DNA of 64,000 bases from CAMFLJ01 sp965279255 (GTDB lineage: Bacteria > Actinomycetota > Acidimicrobiia > Acidimicrobiales > Acidimicrobilacustridaceae). Position numbers and translations under genes: made by a program. Below, in pieces: positions 17,504 through 24,534 of the stretch. Within the stretch, counting starts at the first letter, position 1, and each line of letters begins with the position of its first letter. Under the pieces are notes generated by a model that searched no databases, was not told the origin of the DNA, and was given only the letters and a program-made list of their open reading frames with translations. Where the stretch lies: contig OZ257146.1 of the NCBI GenBank assembly GCA_965279255.1, positions 4,278,001 to 4,342,000 on the forward strand. Reading direction: 5' to 3'.

Positions 17504-18817
17504 GTGCTCACCAACCTGAAGAACATCTTCAAGGTCCAGGATCTCCGCAACAAGGTGCTGTTCACCTTGGCCATCATCGTGCTCTACCGGCTGGGTGCTC
17601 ACCTGCCGGTTCCGGGCATCGACGTCGGCGCGCTCTCGGAGCTGAAGTCCCGCGCCGAGACCAGCGGCATCCTCGGGTTCCTCCAGCTGTTCTCCGGTGG
17701 CGCGCTCACCAACTTCGCCATCTTCGCCCTCGGGATCATGCCGTACATCACGGCGTCGATCATCATGCAGATCCTCGGCGTGGTGATCCCCAAGCTCGAG
17801 GAGTGGCAGAACCAGGGAGCGGTCGGCCAGCGCAAGATCACGCAGTGGACCCGCTACGTCACCATCGGCATCGCGATCCTGCAGTCGACCGGCCTGGCCT
17901 ACCTGTTCCACAACGGTGGCGCCGGCCTCCGTGGCGGCAACACCACGGGCCTCGACCTGGTCCCGAACTTCGACATCGGCCACGTGCTGCTGATCGTGCT
18001 CACCCTCACCACCGGCACGGCGCTGCTGATGTGGATGGGCGAGCTCGTCACCCAGCGCGGCATCGGCAACGGCATGTCGCTGCTGATCTTCGCCTCGGTC
18101 GTCGCCGGCCTCCCGAACCAGTTCGCCACCATCAAGGCCAACGGCGGCTGGACCGCCGTCATCCTGGTGCTGGCCGGCTACATGCTCATCCTGGTGGCCA
18201 TCGTCTTCGTCGAGCAGGGGCAGCGCCGCATCCCGGTGCAGTTCGCCAAGCGGGTGGTCGGGCGCCGCATGTACGGCGGCCAGAGCACCTACATCCCGCT
18301 CAAGGTCAACCAGTCCGGCGTCATCCCGATCATCTTCGCCAGCTCGGTGCTCTACCTGCCGCAGCTGCTCAGCGTCGTGCTCCCGTCCGACGGAGCGGGG
18401 GCCAGCGTCCGCGACTGGGTCGACTCGAACCTCGTCACCCCGAACTCGCCGATCCACATGATCGTGTTCGGCCTCCTGATCATCGGGTTCGCCTACTTCT
18501 ACACGGCCATCACCTTCGATCCGGTGAAGCAGGCCGACACGCTGCGCAAGCAGGGCGGCTTCATCCCCGGCATCCGGCCCGGGCCCCAGACCGAGCGCTA
18601 CCTCGCCAAGGTGCTCTCCCGGATCACCCTCCCCGGTGCGCTGTTCATCGCCGCGGTGGCCCTGATCCCGTCGTTCCTCCTCACCACCTACCTGCCGGGC
18701 ACCCAGGTGCAGTTCACCGGCATCTCGATCCTCATCGCCGTGGGCGTGGCCCTCGAGACCATGAAGCAGATCGACAGCCAGCTCATGATGCGCAACTACG
18801 AAGGGTTCCTGAAGTAG
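17504..18817 (+). CDS. secY: Protein translocase subunit SecY
   Basis: SecY is the channel subunit of the Sec translocon in the cytoplasmic membrane. The 437-residue product has ten predicted membrane spans. It includes LGAHLPVPGIDVGAL, the FALGIMPYITASIIMQIL segment of TM2, and the cytoplasmic loop with RRIPVQFAKRVVGRRMYGGQSTYIPLK. The GTG start at 17504 is eight bases after AGGAG. Longer in-frame starts would extend into rplO. It overlaps adk by one base. Confidence 0.96.
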   Translation: MLTNLKNIFKVQDLRNKVLFTLAIIVLYRLGAHLPVPGIDVGALSELKSRAETSGILGFLQLFSGGALTNFAIFALGIMPYITASIIMQILGVVIPKLEEWQNQGAVGQRKITQWTRYVTIGIAILQSTGLAYLFHNGGAGLRGGNTTGLDLVPNFDIGHVLLIVLTLTTGTALLMWMGELVTQRGIGNGMSLLIFASVVAGLPNQFATIKANGGWTAVILVLAGYMLILVAIVFVEQGQRRIPVQFAKRVVGRRMYGGQSTYIPLKVNQSGVIPIIFASSVLYLPQLLSVVLPSDGAGASVRDWVDSNLVTPNSPIHMIVFGLLIIGFAYFYTAITFDPVKQADTLRKQGGFIPGIRPGPQTERYLAKVLSRITLPGALFIAAVALIPSFLLTTYLPGTQVQFTGISILIAVGVALETMKQIDSQLMMRNYEGFLK

Positions 18818-19464
18818 TGGCAGTCCGCCTCGTCATCTTCGGTCGTCAGGGCGCGGGCAAGGGCACCCAGTCCAGCCTGCTGTCGACCCACTACGGCGCC
18901 CCGCACATCTCCACCGGCGACATGCTGCGGGCCGCGGTGGCCAACGCCACCCCGATCGGCCTCGAGGCCAAGTCCTTCATGGACTCCGGCCAGCTCGTCC
19001 CCGACGAGGTCATGTTGGGCGTCGTCGAGGAGCGACTCGCCGAGCGCGACGCGCTCGAGAACGGATTCCTGCTCGACGGGTTCCCTCGCACCGTGGTGCA
19101 GGCCGAGGCCCTCGGGCACTTCGCCACCATCGACGTGGCCGTCGACCTGCAGGTGCCCGAAGAGGTCGTGCTCGAGCGCATCTCCTCCCGCCGGGTCTGC
19201 AAGAACTGCGGCCGGATCTACTCGACCGAGGTGCCGCCGGCCAGCAACTGGACCTGCGACACCTGCGGCGGCGAGGTCGTGCAGCGCGGTGACGACACCC
19301 CCGAGGCCGTGGCGAAGCGGCTCAACGCCTACGCCACCGAGACCCAGCCCACGATCGACTGGTACGCCGGCACCGGCGTGCTGGTACCGGTCGACGGCCT
19401 GGGCACCCTCGACGAGGTCACCGCCCGGCTCATCGCCGCCATCGACGCCCGCCTCGCGGGCTGA
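18817..19464 (+). CDS. adk: Adenylate kinase (zinc-type long form)
   Basis: It interconverts ATP + AMP and 2 ADP. The 215-residue enzyme has the P-loop FGRQGAGKGTQ, AMP-binding STGDMLRAAV and LDGFPRT. Its LID domain carries four cysteines (CKNCG, CDTCG) that probably bind zinc. It starts GTG 18817 on the secY stop codon. This is the usual secY-adk-map order, linking membrane export and nucleotide supply to ribosome synthesis. Confidence 0.96.
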   Translation: MAVRLVIFGRQGAGKGTQSSLLSTHYGAPHISTGDMLRAAVANATPIGLEAKSFMDSGQLVPDEVMLGVVEERLAERDALENGFLLDGFPRTVVQAEALGHFATIDVAVDLQVPEEVVLERISSRRVCKNCGRIYSTEVPPASNWTCDTCGGEVVQRGDDTPEAVAKRLNAYATETQPTIDWYAGTGVLVPVDGLGTLDEVTARLIAAIDARLAG

Positions 19465-19472
19465 GCTCTCCC

Positions 19473-20216
19473 ATGGGGGGTCGCAGCCGCGAGGAGCTGC
19501 GCAAGATGCGCGCCGCCGGCCGTGTCGTGGCCGAGATGCACGATCGCATCCGCGAGGCCATCCGCCCCGGGGTCACCACCGGCGAGCTCGACCGCATCGG
19601 CCGCGAGGTCATCGAGACCCGCGGGGCGACGTCGAACTTCCTCGGCTACCACGGCTTCCCGGCCGTGATCTGCGCCTCGCCGAACGACGCCATCGTGCAC
19701 GGCATCCCGGGCCCCACGGTGCTCGACGAGGGCGACATCATCTCCATCGACTGCGGGGCCATCGTCGACGGCTGGCACGGTGACGCCGCCTTCACCGCCG
19801 GGGTGGGGGAGGTCTCCGCCGAGGCCGCCCGCCTCATCGAGGTCACCCGCCAGTCGATGATGGCCGGCATCGCGGCCATGGTCCCGGGAGCCCGCATGGG
19901 CGACGTCGGCTCGGCCGTGCAGACGGTGGTCGAGGCCGCCGGGTTCTCGGTGGTGCGCGAGTACGTCGGCCACGGCATCGGCCGGGCGATGCACGAGAAG
20001 CCAGAGGTCCCGAACTACGGGCGCCAGGGCAAGGGCTCCAAGCTCACCCGGGGGATGACCCTGGCCCTCGAGCCCATGGTGAACGTCGGCGAGCCCGACA
20101 CCTTCCTCACCGACGACGGCTGGACCGTCGTCACCGCCGACCACTCGCTGTCAGCCCACTGGGAGCACACCGTCGTGATCACCGACGACGGCCCGGAGAT
20201 ACTCACCCGGCCCTGA
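19473..20216 (+). CDS. map: Methionine aminopeptidase type I
   Basis: It removes N-terminal methionine from nascent proteins, using two divalent metal ions. The 247-residue protein has the conserved metal ligands in IDCGAIVDGWHGDAAFT (two Asp), GHGIGRAMHEKP (His), ALEPM (Glu) and SAHWEHTVVIT (Glu). It starts with ATG 19473, eight bases after adk. The next gene, infA, has its own predicted promoter. Confidence 0.95.
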   Translation: MGGRSREELRKMRAAGRVVAEMHDRIREAIRPGVTTGELDRIGREVIETRGATSNFLGYHGFPAVICASPNDAIVHGIPGPTVLDEGDIISIDCGAIVDGWHGDAAFTAGVGEVSAEAARLIEVTRQSMMAGIAAMVPGARMGDVGSAVQTVVEAAGFSVVREYVGHGIGRAMHEKPEVPNYGRQGKGSKLTRGMTLALEPMVNVGEPDTFLTDDGWTVVTADHSLSAHWEHTVVITDDGPEILTRP

Positions 20217-20263
20217 TCCCCGGGCTACGGTGGCAGAAATCGTGCCCTCCTCGGAGCCCGCGT

Positions 20264-20293
20264 TTGGAATCGCGCCGGCCATCCCGCTAGGAT
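20264..20293 (+). promoter_or_regulatory. Predicted promoter of infA and the alpha cluster
   Basis: TTGGAA (20264-20269) and TAGGAT (20288-20293) are 18 bases apart, about 70 bases upstream of infA, in the map-infA spacer. Confidence 0.5.
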
Positions 20294-20365
20294 CGTCCCT
20301 CGGCCATATCGCGCCTGCGCGCCCATCGGGCGAGCAAGCGCATCCGTGCGAGCAGGAGGACCACG

Positions 20366-20590
20366 CTGCCGAAGCCCAAGGAAGACGCGATTGTGCTGGA
20401 AGGCACAGTCATCGAGCCGCTGCCGAACGCCATGTTCCGCGTCGAGCTCGAGAACGGCCACAAGGTGCTGGCCCACATCTCCGGCAAGATGCGCATGCAC
20501 TACATCCGCATCCTGCCCGGTGATCGCGTCCAGGTGGAGCTGACGCCGTACGACCTCACCCGCGGTCGAATCACCTATCGGTACAAGTAG
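20366..20590 (+). CDS. infA: Translation initiation factor IF-1, apparent CTG start
   Basis: IF-1 binds the 30S A site and with IF-3 enforces start-codon and initiator-tRNA choice. The frame reads LPKPKEDAIVLEGTVIEP, then LPNAMFRVELENGHKVLAHISGKMRMHYIRILPGDRV, a complete 74-residue IF-1. The family N-terminus (KED.I..EGTV) has no ATG, GTG or TTG ahead of it. The codon before PKPKED is CTG (20366-20368), placed five bases after AGGAGGA (20354-20360). A GTG at 20393 with a weaker AAGGAAG site would delete the first nine residues. CTG is preferred from spacing and conservation, but this is not proven. Confidence 0.85.
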   Translation: MPKPKEDAIVLEGTVIEPLPNAMFRVELENGHKVLAHISGKMRMHYIRILPGDRVQVELTPYDLTRGRITYRYK

Positions 20591-20611
20591 CACCGCAGCA
20601 CCGCAACGAGC

Positions 20612-20657
20612 GTCCGACCGACAGGGTCGGACCCACCGGGAGGAACACGTCCCGGTG
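20612..20657 (+). terminator. Two consecutive hairpins between infA and rpmJ
   Basis: GTCCGACC pairs with 20625-20632 across a 5-base loop. CACCGGGA (20634-20641) then pairs with TCCCGGTG (20650-20657). They may attenuate or process the transcript before rpmJ. Confidence 0.4.
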
Positions 20658-20690
20658 CCCCTGAGTTCTCAGGTGACCAAGGAAGAAGTG

Positions 20691-20804
20691 ATGAAGGTAC
20701 GACCAAGCGTCAAGAAGATCTGTGAGAAGTGCAAGGTGATCCGCCGCCACGGAAGCGTGCGGGTCATCTGTGAGAACCCCCGCCACAAGCAGCGGCAGGG
20801 CTGA
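20691..20804 (+). CDS. rpmJ: 50S ribosomal protein L36
   Basis: A 37-residue zinc-type L36: MKVRPSVKKICEKCKVIRRHG, then VRVICENPRHKQRQG. Three cysteines and a histidine (C-x2-C, C, H) form the zinc site. It is too short to be found by length filters but is unmistakable by sequence and position (infA-rpmJ-rpsM). The ribosome site is AGGAAGAAG. A GTG three bases upstream is possible. Confidence 0.95.
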   Translation: MKVRPSVKKICEKCKVIRRHGSVRVICENPRHKQRQG

Positions 20805-20805
20805 C

Positions 20806-21189
20806 ATGGCACGTATCTCCGGCGTCGACATTCCCCGCGAGAAGCGGCTCGAGATCAGCCTCACCTACATCTTCGGGGTCGGCCGCACGACTGCTCAGCA
20901 GATCTGCGCCGCCACCGAGATCGATCCGTCCACCCGCGTCCGTGACCTCACCGACGAAGAGGTGAACCGGATCCGCGCCTACATCGACAACGCCGACATG
21001 AAGGTCGAAGGCGACCTGCGTCGCGAGGTCGACCAGGACATCCGTCGCAAGATGGAGATCGGCTGCTACCAGGGCCTGCGCCACCGTCGCGGCCTCCCGG
21101 TGCGTGGTCAGCGGACCCACACCAACGCCCGTACCCGGAAGGGCCCGAAGAAGACCGTGGCCGGCAAGAAGAAGGTGGCTCGCAAGTAA
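20806..21189 (+). CDS. rpsM: 30S ribosomal protein S13
   Basis: S13 contacts S19 and the P-site tRNA in the 30S head. The 127-residue product starts MARISGVDIPREKRLEISLTYIFGVGRTTAQQI and carries the RHRRGLPVRGQRTHTNARTRKGP signature with a Lys-rich end. ATG 20806 lies one base after rpmJ. It overlaps rpsK by one base (TAATG). Confidence 0.97.
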   Translation: MARISGVDIPREKRLEISLTYIFGVGRTTAQQICAATEIDPSTRVRDLTDEEVNRIRAYIDNADMKVEGDLRREVDQDIRRKMEIGCYQGLRHRRGLPVRGQRTHTNARTRKGPKKTVAGKKKVARK

Positions 21190-21587
21190 TGGCCAAGCCG
21201 ACCCCCGGGGGCCGTCGCCCCCGCAAGAAGGAACGCAAGAACGTCACCTACGGCGTCGCTCACATCAAGAGCTCGTTCAACAACACCATCGTCAGCATCA
21301 CCGACCAGGACGGCAACGTGCTGGCGTGGGCCTCGGCCGGCAACGTCGGCTTCAAGGGCTCCCGCAAGAGCACCCCGTTCGCCGCCCAGATGGCCGCCGA
21401 GCAGTGCGCCCGCCGGGCCATGGAGCACGGTGTCCGCAAGGTCGACGTGGTCGTGAAGGGCCCCGGCTCCGGTCGTGAGACCGCGATCCGCAGCATCCAG
21501 AACGCCGGCATCGAGGTCACCGGGATCAAGGACGTCACCCCGGTCCCGCACAACGGCTGCCGCCCCCCCAAGCGTCGGAGGGTCTGA
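21189..21587 (+). CDS. rpsK: 30S ribosomal protein S11
   Basis: S11 forms the platform of the 30S subunit near the E site. The 132-residue protein has HIKSSFNNTIVSITDQDGNVLAWASAGNVGFKGSRKSTPFAAQ and IKDVTPVPHNGCRPPKRRRV, including the Asn-Gly that is isomerised in E. coli S11. Full length; follows rpsM with a one-base overlap. Confidence 0.98.
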   Translation: MAKPTPGGRRPRKKERKNVTYGVAHIKSSFNNTIVSITDQDGNVLAWASAGNVGFKGSRKSTPFAAQMAAEQCARRAMEHGVRKVDVVVKGPGSGRETAIRSIQNAGIEVTGIKDVTPVPHNGCRPPKRRRV

Positions 21588-21589
21588 CA

Positions 21590-22207
21590 ATGGCTCGTTA
21601 CACCGGCCCGAAGGCGCGCGTGTCGCGTCGTCTCGGCACCAACATCTTCGGCACCAAGGGCGAGACCGTCGCCCTCGAGAAGCGCCCCTACCCCCCGGGT
21701 GAGCACGGCCGCACGCGCCGCCGTGGCAACCCGAGCGAGTACCTCCTGCAGATGCAGGAGAAGCAGAAGGCCCGCTTCACCTACGGCCTCTCGGAGCGCC
21801 AGTTCCGCAACCTGTACGAGGAGGCCAACCGCAAGGAAGGCGTCACCGGCGAGAACATGCTCCGGTTCCTCGAGATGCGGCTCGACAACGTCGTGTACCG
21901 CGCCGGCTGGGCGGCCACCCGCCCGCAGGCCCGGCAGTTCGTCGGTCACGGCCACATCAACGTCAACGGCCGGCGGGTCGACATCCCGAGCTACCGGGTC
22001 CGCAAGGGCGACATCGTCACCCTCCGCGACAAGACCCGCGAGCTCGTGGTGATCCAGTGGAACCGCGAGGTCCTCGACCGCACGCCTCCGGCGTGGCTCG
22101 AGTCGGGTGACGGTGGCTTCAGCATCACGGTGCTGCAGCCGCCCGTGCGTGACCAGATCGACGTGCCGGTGCGTGAGCAGCTCATCGTCGAGCTCTATTC
22201 GAAGTAG
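21590..22207 (+). CDS. rpsD: 30S ribosomal protein S4
   Basis: S4 is a primary 16S-binding protein and accuracy factor; in E. coli it represses the alpha operon. The 205-residue product includes KARVSRRLGTNIFGTKGE, EKQKARFTYGLSERQFRNLYEEA and the S4-type RNA-binding domain RLDNVVYRAGWAATRPQARQFVGHGHINVNGRRV. The N-terminus lacks cysteines, so it is the zinc-free form. Confidence 0.97.
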   Translation: MARYTGPKARVSRRLGTNIFGTKGETVALEKRPYPPGEHGRTRRRGNPSEYLLQMQEKQKARFTYGLSERQFRNLYEEANRKEGVTGENMLRFLEMRLDNVVYRAGWAATRPQARQFVGHGHINVNGRRVDIPSYRVRKGDIVTLRDKTRELVVIQWNREVLDRTPPAWLESGDGGFSITVLQPPVRDQIDVPVREQLIVELYSK

Positions 22208-22216
22208 GCGACCGTC

Positions 22217-22235
22217 GGCGGGGCACACCCCCGCC
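22217..22235 (+). terminator. Hairpin in the rpsD-rpoA spacer
   Basis: A GGCGGGG/CCCCGCC stem with a 5-base loop lies in the 70-base spacer. It is probably a processing or partial termination element rather than an operon end. Confidence 0.35.
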
Positions 22236-22277
22236 CACGGCGCCGTTCAGGAACGAACGGAACCGAGGTAGACACAC

Positions 22278-23216
22278 ATGCTGGTCATGCAGCGACCGAA
22301 GGTCGAAGCACTCGGCGATGCTGACGGAGACCGTCAGCTCTTCGCGGTCGGCCCGCTGGAGCCTGGCTTCGGCCACACCCTGGGCAACTCGCTTCGGCGA
22401 ACCCTGCTGTCGTCGATTCCCGGCGCAGCGGTCACCCAGGTGCGCTTCGACGACGCCCTCCACGAGTTCGACACCATCAAGGGTGTCACGGAGGACGTCA
22501 CCGACATCATCCTCAACCTGAAGGACCTCGTCCTCCGGGTGTACAGCGATGAGCCCGTCACCCTCCGGCTCGATGTCCGCGGCCCCGCCGAGGTCACCGC
22601 GGCCGACATCGCACTCAACGCCGACGTGGAGATCCTCAACCCGGGCCTCCACCTCGCCACCGTCAACGGCAGCGGCCGCCTGGCCCTCGACCTCACCGTC
22701 GAGAAGGGCCGGGGCTACGTCTCCGCCGATCGCAACAAGACGTCCAACACCATCGGTGTGATCCCGGTGGACTCCATCTTCTCGCCGGTCCGGCGCGTCA
22801 CCTTCTCGGTGGAGCCGACCCGCGTGGAGCAGTCCACCGAGTTCGACCGGCTGGTGCTCGACATCGAGACCGACGGCTCCATCACGGCCCGCGAGGCCCT
22901 GGCTTCGGCCGGTGCCACGCTCCAGTCGCTGGTGCAGCTGGTCGCCGAGATGAGCGACGAGCCCCAGGGCCTGGAGCTCGGCGAGATCGCCGTCACCGCT
23001 ACGGGGTCCCCGGACCTCGACCTCCCCATCGAGGACCTCGATCTCTCCGAGCGTCCCCGCAACTGCCTCAAGCGGGCGCAGGTCAACTCGGTCGGTGAGC
23101 TCCTGCTCAAGACCGAGGACGACCTGCTGGCCATCACCAACTTCGGCCAGAAGTCCCTCGACGAGGTCATCCAGAAGCTCGACGAGCGCGGTCTGTCGCT
23201 CAAGCACCGGGACTGA
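22278..23216 (+). CDS. rpoA: RNA polymerase alpha subunit
   Basis: Alpha dimerises to start RNA polymerase assembly; its C-terminal domain binds UP elements and activators. The 312-residue protein has the N-terminal domain signature LEPGFGHTLGNSLRRTLLSSIPGAAVTQVRF and a C-terminal domain with RPRNCLKRAQVNSVGELLLKTEDDLLAITNFGQKSLDEVIQKL. ATG 22278 was taken; an in-frame ATG at 22287 would lose three residues. rplQ follows after seven bases. Confidence 0.98.
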   Translation: MLVMQRPKVEALGDADGDRQLFAVGPLEPGFGHTLGNSLRRTLLSSIPGAAVTQVRFDDALHEFDTIKGVTEDVTDIILNLKDLVLRVYSDEPVTLRLDVRGPAEVTAADIALNADVEILNPGLHLATVNGSGRLALDLTVEKGRGYVSADRNKTSNTIGVIPVDSIFSPVRRVTFSVEPTRVEQSTEFDRLVLDIETDGSITAREALASAGATLQSLVQLVAEMSDEPQGLELGEIAVTATGSPDLDLPIEDLDLSERPRNCLKRAQVNSVGELLLKTEDDLLAITNFGQKSLDEVIQKLDERGLSLKHRD

Positions 23217-23223
23217 AACGAAG

Positions 23224-23577
23224 ATGCCAGCTACCCCCACCAAGTCGAAGCGCTTCGGCGGCTCGGCCTCGCACCAGCGGCTGATGATGGCCAACCTGGC
23301 GGCGTCGCTGTTCGCCGCTGAGGGCATCGTCACCACCGAGGCCAAGGCCAAGGCCCTGCGGCCGATCGCCGAGAAGCTCATCACCAAGGCGAAGAAGGGT
23401 GGCGTGCACCGCCACCGTCAGGTCGTCGCCTACATGGGTGACAAGGAGATGGCGTCGAAGCTGTTCGACGACATCGGCCCTCGTTACCTCGACCGCCCGG
23501 GTGGCTACACCCGGATCCTGAAGCTCGGCCCGCGTCAGGGCGACAACGCGCCGATGGCGCGGATCGAGCTGGTCTGA
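23224..23577 (+). CDS. rplQ: 50S ribosomal protein L17
   Basis: L17 lies at the base of the 50S subunit near the tunnel exit. The 117 residues include SASHQRLMMANLAASLFAAEGIVTTEAKAKALRPIAEKLITKAKKG and GGYTRILKLGPRQGDNAPMARIELV. It is the last gene of the alpha cluster and is followed by a hairpin at 23609-23632. Confidence 0.97.
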   Translation: MPATPTKSKRFGGSASHQRLMMANLAASLFAAEGIVTTEAKAKALRPIAEKLITKAKKGGVHRHRQVVAYMGDKEMASKLFDDIGPRYLDRPGGYTRILKLGPRQGDNAPMARIELV

Positions 23578-23595
23578 CCGACCTGCTCGGAACCC

Positions 23596-24444
23596 ATGTG
23601 TGACCCGTCGGCCGACCCTCAGGGGTCGGCCGTCGCGCGTCCGGGCACCGAGCCCGGCCCGGCGCCGGTCACCGTCCTCCCGCCCGCCGAGGGCCGGGTG
23701 CGGGTGCGCTTCGTGCTCGCCTACGACGGCGGGCGCTACCACGGGATGGCCGAGAACGACGGTGTCGTCACCGTCGCCGGCTCCATCCGTGAGGTCCTCG
23801 AGCGGGCCGTGGGCCACGAGGTCGACCTCTCGTTGTCGGGTCGCACCGACGCTGGGGTGCACGCGTGGGGGCAGGTCGTGTCCTTCGACGCCGCCGCTGA
23901 CAGGGCCGATCCGGAGCGCCTCGCCAAGGCGGTGAACCGGCGGTGCGTGCCGGGAATCGTGGTGCGCGACGCCTCCTACGCTCCCGACGACTTCGACGCC
24001 CGCTTCTCGGCCCGGGCCCGTCGCTACCGCTACACCGTGGTGAACCGCCCGGTGCCCGATCCGTTCCTGGCCGCCACCACCTGGTGGGTGCCCGAGCCGC
24101 TCGACCTCAACGCGCTGCGTCTGGGCGTCGATCCGCTGCTCGGCCTGCACGACTTCACCAGCTTCTGCCGTCGTCCCAAGGGCCAACCGGGGGAGCCGAA
24201 CATGATGCGGCGGGTGCTCGACGCCCGCTGGCACGACCTCGGCGACGGCGTGCTGCGCTTCGACATCGACGCCAAGGCGTTCTGCCACCAGATGGTGCGC
24301 AGCATCACCGGCACGCTCGTCGACATGGGACGGGGTCGGAAGCGGGCGGGGGAGATGGCCACCATCCTGCGGGCGCGCGACCGCCAGGCCGCGGGCACGG
24401 TGGCGCCGGCCCAGGGCCTGTGCCTCTGGGAGGTCGTGTACTGA
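23596..24444 (+). CDS. truA: tRNA pseudouridine(38-40) synthase
   Basis: TruA makes pseudouridine at positions 38-40 of the tRNA anticodon arm. The core runs from about residue 35: VRVRFVLAYDGGRYHG, the catalytic-Asp motif LSGRTDAGVHAWGQVVSF, RFSARARRYRYTVVNRP, HDFTSFCRRPKG and MVRSITGTLVDMGRG. The longest frame (282 residues) has a Pro/Ala-rich 34-residue start that is not conserved and crosses a terminator-like hairpin. GTG at 23698 gives a 248-residue enzyme of normal size and is a good alternative start. truA after rplQ is the usual order. Confidence 0.94.
   Translation: MCDPSADPQGSAVARPGTEPGPAPVTVLPPAEGRVRVRFVLAYDGGRYHGMAENDGVVTVAGSIREVLERAVGHEVDLSLSGRTDAGVHAWGQVVSFDAAADRADPERLAKAVNRRCVPGIVVRDASYAPDDFDARFSARARRYRYTVVNRPVPDPFLAATTWWVPEPLDLNALRLGVDPLLGLHDFTSFCRRPKGQPGEPNMMRRVLDARWHDLGDGVLRFDIDAKAFCHQMVRSITGTLVDMGRGRKRAGEMATILRARDRQAAGTVAPAQGLCLWEVVY
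23609..23632 (+). terminator. Hairpin after rplQ
   Basis: A perfect 10-bp stem CGGCCGACCC with 23623-23632 and a 4-base loop lies 31 bases after the rplQ stop. It overlaps the 5' end of the longest truA frame, which argues that truA starts further downstream. Confidence 0.5.
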
Positions 24445-24470
24445 CCCGCAGCCCACCCGCCGGCCTCTCT

Positions 24471-24499
24471 TTGGCAGGCATACCCTGCGCTGTTAGGGT
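24471..24499 (+). promoter_or_regulatory. Predicted promoter of the adenylation-acyltransferase gene
   Basis: TTGGCA (24471-24476) and TAGGGT (24494-24499) are 17 bases apart. The -10 lies inside the DtxR-like box at 24493-24506, so a bound repressor would block RNA polymerase directly. Confidence 0.55.
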
Positions 24500-24506
24500 C
24501 GCCTAC
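24493..24506 (+). promoter_or_regulatory. DtxR/IdeR-like iron box
   Basis: TTAGGGTCGCCTAC matches the first 14 bases of the DtxR-family consensus TTAGGTTAGCCTAA in both half-sites. Its core TAGGGTCGCCTA is identical, on the opposite strand, to the box before the ferric ABC operon (30705-30718). Iron control is inferred. Confidence 0.55.
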
Positions 24507-24534
24507 CAGTCGGGGAGGGACCCCGTCGGGAGGG

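Noticed and set aside
20393..20590. infA starting at the internal GTG
   Set aside because: It would remove the conserved nine N-terminal residues; the upstream AGGAGGA with CTG fits better, though the GTG is kept as an alternative.
24493..24506. Fur box
   Set aside because: The TTAGG-N4-CCTA dyad matches DtxR/IdeR-type sites better than the AT-rich Fur consensus, and actinobacteria mostly use DtxR-type control for iron uptake.
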